NCBI GenBank assembly: GCA_026419785.1
Contig: JAODTK010001344.1
Coordinates: 1-64,000 of the forward strand
DNA from: Sclerodactyla briareus
Taxonomy: Eukaryota; Echinodermata; Holothuroidea; Dendrochirotida; Sclerodactylidae
DNA: 64,000 nt
Direction of reading: 5' to 3'
Shown here piece by piece: positions 53,675 through 64,000 of the stretch. The translations under genes were made by a program, and so were the position numbers. The notes below the pieces were generated by a model. The model searched no databases. It had not been told where the DNA came from and saw only the letters and a list, made by a program, of their open reading frames with translations. The number at the start of each line of letters is the position of its first letter. The stretch's first letter is position 1.

Positions 53675-56610
53675 CCTCAAGCCGTCAAGCAAATAGTTGA
53701 GGTAGGGGGAAATGTATGCCAGTGAGCAGTCAGTAATTTATTCCAGAACCTGGACAATGAGAAACATCCAGACCACTAACAAAATCAGATCCACTAATGA
53801 AACAAATCCAGTTGACATAACAGCAACTTCACATGCACATAGATTTCCAAAGAATCTCATAGGGAGATTTCAGAGTACGAAGAGAAAAAGAGAAACGGAA
53901 CAGAAACTGTTCATCTTCCAGGTATTGCTCCCAGACACCCATGTCACAATAAATTACTTGAGAAATCAAAATAGGACAATGAAATATTGCCAGCACTAGA
54001 AACACAGCCATCCTTATCAATGAATGTTTATTGCCATAAACATCTCATGTTTGAAAGGATCTGTAAATCACCTGATCAGCAGCAGACATGTATACAACAT
54101 TCCTGATTTCATTCTAGCTTCCAGGAGAAAGAATTCCGCTCTCGAAAGTAAAATAAAGACTTGCCAACAATTTGTCAAACTTCCATTGAATTCCTTGAAA
54201 ACTTGTCTGAATGAATTGCATAAATAACTAATAAATAGGCCTGCACTGGGGAACAAACCAATAAAAGAAATAATGTGAATCTTATTGACAGCCTGCGCTA
54301 TAACAATTAACTGACTATCATTATAAGTGAATGAATGTATGCATGGATAACACCAGAATGGGCGCATCTGCCTACCTATAAATCTGCGAAGCAGGCAGAG
54401 ACAGCAGAGATATCGACAAGCTTCAAGTGTGGCGTGATCGAAAAACCTGAACAAACAAGATTTTGCATGCACCCCCAAGGCTGCAATCTCCTGTCATCGG
54501 GTTTGCATAATTAATCCACTTCTTTAACCGATTTCCCTCCGTGTTTTAGTAGCACACAAGGTCAGGGGATTCCATAACGCATATTGATATTATTGCCAAA
54601 GCAATGGTGCCCGGCAACGGACAATCAGTACTGGGATTTTGAATTGGCCAACAAATACCAGCCATTTTTTTTTTCTGGTAATAATCTGGAGGGGGTTGTT
54701 ACAGTTGAATGGATTTGCTGATGGACATTCAACAATGGTACAATTAGGACTCCTCGTGAAGGTCACAGGCAGAAATAACTTTTGCTTGTTGCAACTGAGG
54801 TTCAATGGCATACGCAAAGGGAGGGCAAACCCCCTCATGTGACCCATCCAGTTACAACAAAAAACACTGTTTCATATACGTTTTACAGCTGTTGAATATC
54901 AAATATCACAACAGCATATGTTTGGGATCCATAAATTGCATTGAGGTTATTCAGAAAGTCTGCGCCACTAAACAATGAATAATGTAGGCTGAACTTCAGC
55001 AATGACCTCTATTAGGATGATCCTTGCATTCCATGCTGATTTGGCATTCTCAAATCCATTCGGAATTGAAGTTGGAAATGGCAGACCAATTGCAATGTGT
55101 AAAAAAATCCTGTTATAGTAGCCGCCAACCTGGCTGCCTGGCTCTGTTGGGGGGAAATTAACACATCTGTGGCTCAAAACTGTCACAGCAAATCAGTGTA
55201 ACTTTAAGGAAAATTCTGATATGGATATTGATTTGGGGGTCCAGGTTACATTAATATTAGTAATTTCACTCCAGTACCAGTCAATTTGAGATTTTCCGAC
55301 GAGTGTGAATCTGTAATCCATGAAACTCTTACAGCATATTACGCCACTTTGGGGGAATTCCCTGATGTTAGTGGTCTCTGGGGAAATCCAGGTTAGGCCT
55401 ACATTACTACTGGTAATTCAATGTAGATATCAGTCAGTTGTTGATTTTTTAGGAGGGCACCTTGTAACCAACAGAACTACTTTACAAGGAGCAGAAATTC
55501 TAACAAAACCTGGGTCGAGAGAAGACCTCTCCTCAGAAAGTTCTGTGTAAAAATTCTGAGTCAGGAAACGATCTTTAACTTTTGGGGGAGACATGACTCT
55601 TCTTCCCGACTTCACTAACGAAGGTCCATTCTAAAATTCAACTCTAATCACGTACCGAAACACCTGTATAAAAACACCATCTCAGAGGAATTCCCCAAGA
55701 GGTCCCGCTGGTGTAAAGTTGTGAACGTTTAGTTATATTCCTATCAATACCATTCAGTAAGTAGTTTACATTCCAAGAAACCAGACATCTCTAAAATCTG
55801 AAGTTCTTGAGCTCAAGGAGGAACCTGATAGGTCTACAATCAACACATCGCCAAGACATGCATGTTTTACTGTGTATGTTTCCCAGTAATCTAAACAAGG
55901 ATGAATGCCATGAACAAACCCCACTGTTTTCTTCGCCTAGCTGAAGCTAATTATCAATCACTGAGCAGGACCTCACACCTTTCCGCTAAGCGAGGACCCA
56001 GGGGGCTAACATCTCCCTAAATGGAACAATAACCTGATCCCAATGAAATCTCAAAGATGGAGGGGGGGGGGGGAAAGGGGGTTTTGGGGCACATAGCCTC
56101 AGTTCTTCAGTGATCACACTGAATTACAGATGCAGCATGCCTATTTCTTGGTGCTTAGAGCAGACTAACATGCAGTATTGTAAATTGTAATACTCATGTA
56201 GCCAGGTGTTATAGGCTCTGGTGTCGACTTGGGGCCCTGGTACTACTCATGTAGGAGACTAGAATTCTCTATGCTCCAGGTTTCCGTCAAAATAACACTC
56301 CTTGTCTCGGCCCCTTATTCGACCTCTAGATCTCACACACATCCTCTGCTCTGATCCTCAGGTCACAGAGTTGCTCATGAATGCTTCCTGGTTTTCACTC
56401 ACGCCCGTCCAGGAAACGCTGGAGCATCATAAGTGGGGTGACTTCATCCCTGCACAGCTATGTTAGTCTGTGTCCCACCCATGCTCTGCCTCCTTCAGTG
56501 ATCAAATCATAATCAGACATGGTATCCAACAATGGGGGAAAGGGTTAAGGTGTCATTCCAATCAAAACAATACAGTTGTTTTCATAGGAGCAGGCCTACA
56601 CATTGAGGAT

Positions 56611-56770
56611 TTAAAGGACACCTGGGCAGGCTTGGATACAACATAGTTTATATCGTACGAAGATAGACAACTGAAGCGATAATAGTCGCAAACCCCATTT
56701 CAACCGAATGTTCCTATGTGGGATTAAATGGCCTTCAAAGTTTGGTCATTATCAAGAGAAATTGTGAGAA
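56611..56770. mobile_element. M1 family left end, running into a tandem repeat
   Basis: Starts TTAAAGGACACCTGGGCAGG, then CTTGGATACAACATAGTTTA, ATGTTCCTATGTGGG, GGCCTTCAAAGTTTGGTCAT and AGAGAAATTGTGAGAATA. At about 56770 the family sequence stops and a GGGCAGGTGAGT tandem array begins. The right end of the element is not found after the array. Confidence 0.65.
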
Positions 56771-57260
56771 TATTATCCCATGTGTGTGGGCAGGTGCGTG
56801 AACAGTTGAATGGACATATGCAGGCAGGTTTGTGGCCTGTAAGGGGTTGGGGGTCAGGTGGTTGTGACAGTGAGTGGGCAGTGAGTGAGGCAATGTGTGT
56901 GTGGCATTGAGTTGGCGGTGAGTGGGCAGGTGTGGGGGCAGGTATGGGGGCAGGCGGTGGGGCAGTGTGGGGGCAGGCGAGTGGCCAAGGTGGGACAGGT
57001 GAGTGGGCAGGTGAGTTGGGCAGGTGAGTGGGTAGGTGAGTGGGTAGGTGAGTGGGGAGATTAGTGTGATGAATGGGCAGATGGGTGGGTAAATGGGTGG
57101 GGCACTTGAGCAGACAGGTGTGTAGGTATGAGTGGGCAGGTGAGAACAGGAAGGTGGGTAGCCAGGTGAAGAGAGCAGCGAGGGCGATGAGGATGAGGAT
57201 GTGATGGTGAATGGACAGGTCAGGTGGGTGGGCAGATGAGTGGACAGGTGGGAAATAGTT
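56770..57260. repeat. GTGGGCAGGTGAGT-type minisatellite
   Basis: Purine-rich plus-strand array of variable 8-, 12- and 16-base words built from GTGGGCAG, GTGAGTGG and GTAGGTGAGT. The complementary strand is translated in long open frames (up to 214 codons) full of THLPTHL-type repeats. These are repeat products with no other coding evidence. The boundary with M1 sequence on the left is sharp. Confidence 0.85.
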
Positions 57261-60200
57261 TGATAAAACAATTCAATGCATTTTACAAAGTGTCTGATTG
57301 TAAAGTCAAGTAAAGGCACCCCATGTTTTGAAGGAATTGCCCAATGGGACAAACCGATCTCCTGTTTATTATTAGTCACTTGAGTACTATCCTTTTAGGT
57401 CCACTTAAGGCGGGTGAATATTTGCACGTACGAATACCAACAGTGATGGGAATAATTTATAAGAACATTATATGTAATCACACTAATAATGTTGATATCA
57501 CAGGAATCAAAAATGATAAGATGACTAAAATTGACCCATCATGTTAAAGGCGACAGGTATGAGAATGGATGACATTACCTATTATCAGATGCAAGACGGT
57601 CCTTCCTCTATGTGATAAGGCTCTTCCTCTAACTTTGAACACCCTACTGAATCACCATAAGAATCTGCACATTACATACTAAACTCACTACATCCCTCAC
57701 CAAATATGAGCCTAGCTATTTTATAGTTGCTCCCTGCTATATAGAGGATAAAGATTTAGTAGAGTAATTTAAGCATGTAGTCTTGCTTAAAGCGGTCGCG
57801 GTTGATGATACATGTTTGGTGACTCAGACCCATTAGTGGATTATTGTAAACATCCAATGTGATTAAAATCCGGCCAGGAGCACTATAGTGTTTGTCATCA
57901 CTCTTTGTAACATCGAAGTCTACTTGGCATGGTATAGACTAACACAGTCAGTCATTTGATAGTGAGTACAATGTATGACTGAATGTAGATTTGTATCACT
58001 GGCCAATAAACCAATTTCCTAGAATGATCAATCAATCGTGAAAAACGATTCTCGGGATCATCCCCAGGAACAGTAAAATCGAGCTCCTGCACTGTTCGCA
58101 TAATTATGGACTAATTGTTGAGAGTTATGAATATCAGCAGCGTTGATATAGTATGAAAATTATCAATTAATGTGAAAATGCCAGAGGCAATAAATAGTTT
58201 TGCATGTATTTTTTTGCATGCTATCCTCAGGCCATACCAGCTACAGTGGTAGTGAGTAGTGATATCCAGGAGAACCTGAATACAACCAATGCAATGTTCA
58301 TAAATGGTCTAGGCAGCTTTCTTTTACTATAATTACAGAGAGTCAGTTCAAAACGTTTCTCACAGGAGGAAATTCACGGACCTTGGGAATTTTCATCAGA
58401 TAATAATACTCGTGTCAAACACTGGCTGTTCGAAATTGCACGAACAGTGTGCAAAACAATCTTTTGAAACTTGGATACTCCCTGAATAAAGTACTACACA
58501 CACTGAACAGATTTGCTTCATAATTATAACAATGTCATCCAAAAAGATAGGATGAATTGGTTGATTCTCAGAAAGTGGCACGAAGACAGTTTGAAAATAG
58601 GCCGTGATGATTAGGCTATGGGGAGAATTTGTCTATACCCCCGAGCTATGCACATTCCGATCTACATATGATTCCATTTAACCCAGGCTTCTCCGAAAAT
58701 AGAGCACCTTCCTAATTAACAGCTGAGCCCAAGGGGCAGCCCATTTCTCATTGTGCTCAGGTGCTTGCCTCCCACAAAACACAAGGGGCAGGACATTTAT
58801 TAGCCTGTGAAGTTCCTGAGGAATGTCACGGGGTATACATGTATGGGCTACATAGAAGGAAAATTCCAAGGGTGTGTACAGTTTGTTTGAACTGGAGAAA
58901 AGAAAATTTTCTATAATGTGCAGAGCTGTTCTTAATTGGGGGCAAACATTACAGTACGTACATTGCAGGAAGGCATTGGGGTTATTGGGAGATTAACCTA
59001 ATCCAACAAATGTCCACATCTTCGGATTACAAGTTGCTGAAATATCAAGTTTCAAGTTCATTTTCCACTCACTCTCAATGTTATATGCATGATTTTACGT
59101 GATTGCTTATATGCATCACAAATTTTACATCGTTCAATATACAGTCTGTTAGTCTGCAGGAAATACAAAGAGATTGGAGGGACCAGAAGAAAGACAGTAT
59201 AGATTTTCTAATCTGACACAGAGCTATTCACAGGAAACAAAACCTAATATCTTCAGAGTACAATTGCCTAATACCCAGTGGGGAGGCGGTGGCAGAAGTT
59301 AAGGGGAATAAGGGTGTTATGGCATGCGGGAGGAGTGTGACCCGAAGACACCTCACAGGGCTCGCCATTGGTTACCCCATAGAGTGTCTGCCTATCACCT
59401 AAATTCCATCAGACTTGATAGCCGAATGGAATCATGTATATAAACCATGACCCTCCATCAAGGGGGAGCGGACCTTCTTCTGCATGAAAGGCGGAAACAT
59501 AGTAAGCAACCTATCAATTGTAAGACATGCATCGCTATCTATAAACTATTCCAGCATACAAGTACTCCTACCTAGTATATATTTTTCTATAATCTTCAAC
59601 ACAGTTTGGTTCAGAATGCATAGACATTAATGGTACTCTGCTAGGACCATGTGACTTCTAGAGCAAGGATGTATGGACTATGGAGCTTCAGCCAGAGGCC
59701 ACACACCCAAGTTTTGCATGGCTGAAAACTTCCCTGAATCTTCGAATTCAACTTCATTGCAGCAAGATACACAAAACTGAACAACTCTATAATATAAACT
59801 ATTTCAAATTCCCCAGTCTGGCGAAAAGAGAAGGGCAATAGGGTTGCCAACCAAACTGTGTGAAAATGCCAGACTCCCCATTTTCCTCCTGAACTATTTC
59901 AAGAAGTCTTTCTCCTGAAGGCCATAACAGCAAGATAAATGTGGATTGAATGACAAGTACTATCCCACTTGCTATTTCAATTTGAACATGACACCATAAT
60001 GGATACTATTGTTTCTGTGATTGTTCACACATTAGGAATTATTGGGAAGGAGTAAGTACACCTTTGCAACCCTCAGAAATGAGTACACGCCTTTCGAAGG
60101 GTGATATCTGCTTCTCGATGTTAATGCCCTATTAAGCATAGTCAGCCCCGATAAATTATTTTCTCTTGCATTCCAATATTACATTCGGTTGGAGAAATAA

Positions 60201-60911
60201 TAACGTTATTCCTAAAGCTCAGTATTTTATCAAAATTTTCATTTCAATTTAGATGTGGAATATTTTATCCTCTAGTAGAAGCCATCTTTGGCATAAATAG
60301 CCAAACTCTTTTGTGAGTTCTTCGCTGTAGTTGATTCATAAATTTACATACATTACACCATATGTCTTCATTCATATTTGTCATTTAAAACTCAGTTGTC
60401 AATTCAAAAACACAACATGATGACTGCCTTGTACATTCACATCCTGAATTGGAGAAAAATATATATGTGGTGTTGGAGGGAAAAAAATATGGACCCCCTT
60501 CACTAGGTTTTCACATTAATGGGAAATGAATGGGGTAATGTACATCCGGTAGAGGAGGAAAAAAATGTATAGATCCATTCTGAGTGAAGGAAAACCACTG
60601 CAATGTAAAAAGAGTGGAATGGTATATCCATATAATGGTGACCAGACACTTTCCTAAGACAGGCATAATGTGATGGGCATTATTTTAAAGCCATTACCAC
60701 AAATACCAAAATATAAAAATGTGCAACCCAAGTAAATAAATGTCAAACTTCAACTGCCATGCATCTATTTTCTGAATCAAATCTTGTGCAACTCCCAAGA
60801 AATACACTTCTGGCATCACAGACATGCTATCAGATATGGTTGTTTCTGAAAGTGACCAATGTTAATGCAAGTGTTTTTCTTTATCACACCTTCAGCAGCA
60901 TTTTTGCAGAA

Positions 60912-61360
60912 GTTAAAGGGCAAGTCCAGCAAAAAATATTTGAATGTCATATGATTGTGCATTGAAATCATGCCAATCAGACTTTGTTTCCTGCAGCTTG
61001 TTCGATTATGAAGTTACAAATTTCATCAATTAAAGATTATCAATTTATCACTGCTGAGTTTGGATTAATGCAAACTGGCAACATTGATGATGTCATACTA
61101 CCATTTGTGGGGCAAAGGTTAAGAAATATGTCTTAACTTTTCCTTTCCCCTAATAATTGGTAGATATGACATCATGAAAAGGTTGCCAGTTTGCCCAAAT
61201 CACCAAATTATATTAAATTTAAGGAAGCCATATCTTCCCAACCGAACATGCTATAAAACCTGGACAAGTGGGGACATTTGAATGAATTTTTTATTCTCTT
61301 CACAATGCATCAACCATTTTAACACCCAAGATGTTAATAATTTGACTGTACTTTGACCTT
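60912..61360. mobile_element. Family M2, copy 2
   Basis: Starts GTTAAAGGGCAAGTCCAGC and repeats the interior landmarks of copy 1 (ATATGATTGTGCATTGAAAT, TAAGAAATATGTCTTAAC, TTGGTAGATATGACATCATG, CCATATCTTCCCAACCGAAC). It ends near CTGTACTTTGACCTTAA. About 70-80% similar by eye, with several indels. Confidence 0.65.
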
Positions 61361-62375
61361 AATTTTGGGAGACTGTTACCCACTACCAGTCGCTGGTGAT
61401 ATCTCCGCGAACAACACTACACCAGGAGAAGTACAAAGGTTTTCAATAGAAGATGACTCAGAGATTACACTCCCTACTACTCCCGCCCCCCCACCCAGAT
61501 GAAATGAAGGGAGGGATGAATAATACTGCCTCCTGCATAGATGTTGGAAAGGAGAGCTACAGGGGCTATAGCCCCAGACTTTGGGCTGCCCAAACTGGTA
61601 AGAACATGATGACTCAGGTATATCCTGAGGGACGGGGGGGGGGAGTGGGGGGGCTTGCAGAATCTCTGCACAAAACAATAGTAGCTACCTAAGAGCTACT
61701 AAGATAAGCTAGTACTGTAGTTAACTCAAAACAGGTACACGTTCTCACTCATCCAAACGGCAAAGCTCAAGCACAACATGCCACAACAAAATGCCAACTT
61801 GAACCCAAAAGCATTGACTGATTGGTATTGATTGATTTGATTGCACTGACTTAATGAGCAAGTCATGTTCAAGAGCATATTAACATTTACATGGGTATCC
61901 ATGTGTGATGGGAGAATATTTCGGAATCAAATTTACTGTATATTTACAATAGATCTCTGACCTTAAAGGCAGTCATGAATCATATATAAAGCAAGTTACT
62001 CATAACATTAACTTTTTCCCCCCCCCCCCCCAATCGCTGGAAGCTTTCCACCTCCTACATTACCACCACACTAATTAATTATATTTGTTTGGAATGCAAC
62101 AAGGGCTACGGTACCCCTTCCAATAAGCAGGTTGATGTAGATTGTGCAATGAAACAATATTCCCTTTTCCCGAATTATCCCAAGGCTGTCATCTCACAAA
62201 TTAATTATGATCTAGAACTGTGTTAGAACAGCCTAGTTTTTCAATTTGGAGACCTCACTTCTTTTTTCAAACATTGCCAGCATTACTGATATTACACAGA
62301 CAACACAACAGCCCATCCGCATAGTGGGTAATCTCTGACCGAACAGACAAAAATAGCTGGCGCTCTGAGCAGTAA

Positions 62376-62568
62376 CTACTCATGGTGATTCTTGACAGCT
62401 TCTACTATTTGCAGTCTAAATGCTGGTGATGTGATAGTGTGATAGATATTGACAAGAATTTTGCAGAAACAATATCTTTGGTGGAATAGCACCCGATGCG
62501 GCAGGAAGGCACTGCAGAATCTTCTTTGACATTCACAAGATGGGCCACACAAACGCAAAAAATATTTT
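62376..62568 (-). CDS. Possible terminal exon of an unidentified second gene
   Basis: After a candidate acceptor TTCCCTATACAG the minus strand is open to a TAG at 62376, reading a cysteine-rich start (LCGPSCECQRRFC) and ending ILVNIYHTITSPAFRLQIVE, AVKNHHE. The last part looks like an amphipathic helix-repeat segment. The phase relation to the exon at 62705-62900 could not be settled. I do not recognise the protein. It could be a chance open frame; the support is weaker than for the two exons upstream. Confidence 0.3.
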
Positions 62569-62704
62569 CTGTATAGGGAACCAAAATTCAGAGCAAATCG
62601 ACCCCATACAAAAAGTACCTTCAGTACAAGATTATTGGAATTTGTGTAGAGTTTCATATTTAAATAACTAAAAGCAAATACGGATATTGTGAAACTTTAT
62701 TTAC

Positions 62705-62900
62705 CATTGTCAAGGCTCTTCCTTCAGGAGGCTTCCAAAGTCCATGATTGCTCTAACACAAACCAAGTCTAAGAACTTGGTAAACATGGATGCCAGACGA
62801 TGCTCCGACAGCGACTTGAGAGCCTTTAGTTTGAGTACCTGGAATTGTTTTAGCCAAGTGTCGAAAGTGAGTGCAATCCAGAGGTGATAGTGGGAAAGTA
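62705..62900 (-). CDS. Candidate exon, unidentified second gene
   Basis: The acceptor AACTTCCTGGAAACAG is followed by an open stretch reading VLSHYHLWIALTFDTWLKQF, QVLKLKALKSLSEHRLASMF, TKFLDLVCVRAIMDFGSLLK, EEP. It then meets a TGA at 62710 or, if one base is wrong, a donor ATG/GTAAAT at 62704. AATAAA lies a few bases after the TGA. Composition (regular leucines and charged residues, helical) is protein-like. The first residue completes a codon with the single G ending the upstream exon. The product is not recognised; alpha-helical repeat proteins are a guess. Confidence 0.45.
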
Positions 62901-63004
62901 CTGTTTCCAGGAAGTTAAAACAACACACCCAACAGAAAAGAAAAATAAACCAGCAAAGAGAGAAACAGCCAGGAAATGAATACCAGCATCAAAACAAAAC
63001 TTAC

Positions 63005-63062
63005 CTAATTCTCGCAAATTTGGGGAATTGTTAATTGTGACTGAATGGAATTTTAAGACTCC
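63005..63062 (-). CDS. Candidate exon, unidentified second gene
   Basis: A 58-nt exon with acceptor TTTTCTCACACAG and donor GTAAGTTTTG, both strong. It reads GVLKFHSVTINNSPNLREL and ends in phase 1 with G. The following exon starts TA, restoring GTA (Val) and a continuous frame of about 80 codons across the junction. Agreement of two splice sites, phase and open frame is the reason for calling it. No further upstream exon was identified in the last 900 bases, so the gene would continue beyond the window. Confidence 0.45.
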
Positions 63063-63309
63063 CTGTGTGAGAAAATGGTTGAAAAACATGGATTAGTAGT
63101 GAAGCAAAGTATTTGTACTTGGCTAGCTGTGTGTACTTCATTGTGTATGCCACATATGATCGCTACAGTACACAAGTAACCAGTGCAGTGAATGTATGGC
63201 CTGAGCACTTTCTTAACACCATTGTAGCTTTTGGGGTAGGAGGGAAGGGGGAATGTATTCTCAAAATATTTTTTCGAGTTGCAAATATCAGGCCACTTCC
63301 TTCCACTTT

Positions 63310-63373
63310 GCATATATATATTATATATATATATATATTATATATATATATATAATATATATATATATATATC

Positions 63374-63409
<36 letters not shown>

Positions 63410-63438
63410 ATATCTATATATAGAGAGAGAGAGAGAAG
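63310..63438. repeat. (TA)n microsatellite with terminal (GA)n
   Basis: About 110 bases of alternating TA with occasional TC or TT interruptions, followed by TATAGAGAGAGAGAGAGA. Frames through it (poly Ile/Tyr) are not coding. Confidence 0.95.
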
Positions 63439-63540
63439 TTAATGTGTTAAAAGTGTCAGGCTAATAATAGCTTTCAATAAGTGCTCTTGACCTGTTCATG
63501 GAGACTGGTTCAACACAAGTACAACGTGAAATTGGAAACA

Positions 63541-63740
63541 CAGTAGAAGTGCCTGTAGCAACCATCATACATACTCTGACACCTTGTAGTTCATTTGAGA
63601 CAAACCTGTGGACATGCTAGAAGTGTATGTAGCATACCAATCACTAAATACTCTGACACCTTGTAGTTCATTTGAGACAAACCTGTGGACATGACAAGAA
63701 GCTGTCTGCAGCCTCCCCAATCTACGAACCTTCTGACATC
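63541..63740. repeat. Direct repeats of about 70 bp
   Basis: The block CTCTGACACCTTGTAGTTCA, TTTGAGACAAACCTGTGGAC, ATG occurs at 63575-63617 and again at 63651-63694. Related flanks (AGAAGTG..TGTAGCA.ACCA) and a third diverged partial copy follow. Not coding as far as can be seen. Confidence 0.75.
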
Positions 63741-64000
63741 TTTAGTTACAACACCAGAAACAAGACAAGATTCAGTAGTGACTGAATAGGCGGGAAAAGA
63801 TAGTCTTGTTCCTTGACAGACGGGCAAACAAGAACAAGAATACATGGTCTTTGAAAAAATAGTGACTGAGTCCAGTCTGTTGTGTACTAATACTCTACGT
63901 CAAATTACATGCATCTATTTCACATTCATGCAGCAATTACTAAACACAAACCTGCAAAAGTGTTGCATGAATTTCTGGATGCACATTTGAAGCAGGTCAT

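Larger units (their letters stand above)
51735..62375. other. Region upstream of MK2 exon 1 without a recognised gene
   Basis: Apart from the M1 copies (53261-53674, 56611-56770), the minisatellite at 56770-57260 and M2 copy 2 (60912-61360), I see only scattered short frames. A pair of related stretches lies at 55230-55290 and 55375-55440 (TCCAGGTTACATTAATATTA against TCCAGGTTAGGCCTACATTA). A first, noncoding or short coding exon and the promoter of the MK2 gene should lie here or beyond the window, but I could not identify them. Confidence 0.5.

Noticed and set aside
56735-57379. 214-codon minus-strand frame rich in THLPTHL repeats
   Set aside because: It is the translation of a GTGGGCAGGTGAGT minisatellite; no splice, family or start context supports a gene.

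Overview
The window is noncoding-rich eukaryotic DNA: no operons, long introns, GT-AG exon boundaries, many dispersed AT-rich repeats, minisatellites and long G or C homopolymers. The repeat style (units ending in TGCAAATTAG-type words, GACCTTTGACC words, GACAGACAGA runs) and the protein sequence suggest a marine invertebrate, probably a deuterostome such as an echinoderm, hemichordate or amphioxus. That placement is inference.

One gene dominates and can be read almost completely. It is a MAP-kinase-activated protein kinase of the MAPKAPK2/3 (MK2/MK3) family on the minus strand. Coding exons run from about 51670 down to a stop near 9993, so the gene covers about 42 kb. Eight coding exons are recognised (the sixth-from-last position, exon 5, is present twice), each with consensus splice sites and mutually compatible phases: glycine loop (51468-51670), alpha-C region (49117-49255), hinge (39883-39941), catalytic loop plus activation loop (22532-22745), APE/alpha-F region (two copies, 18864-18939 and 17152-17226), C-lobe (12132-12342), linker (10451-10532) and C-terminal basic tail (9993-10119). 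Nearly every exon carries one to three small indels relative to its evident frame. An unpolished long-read assembly explains this better than a dead gene.

Two features inside this gene stand out. First, the 42-bp minisatellite at about 20830-22560 is an amplification of the gene's own exon 4/intron junction: each unit is the last 28 nt of the exon (encoding the activation-loop TPCYTPYYV) plus the first 14 nt of the intron with its GTGAGT donor. It is organised in higher-order blocks of about 8 units. Second, a 1.7-1.8 kb tandem duplication (about 16560-20100) has duplicated exon 5. Each copy is 76 nt (one reads 75), so including both would break the frame, which is the arithmetic expected of mutually exclusive exons.

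The rest is intronic or flanking sequence. It holds a 5'-truncated LINE 3' end next to exon 2 (49644-50030), several families of short inverted-repeat elements (one with five copies), other minisatellites (8400-9290, 12780-13945, 56770-57260), local tandem duplications and simple repeats. At the right end (62376-63062, minus strand) there is a candidate second gene with two well-formed, phase-compatible exons whose product I do not recognise. No tRNA, rRNA or CRISPR was seen.
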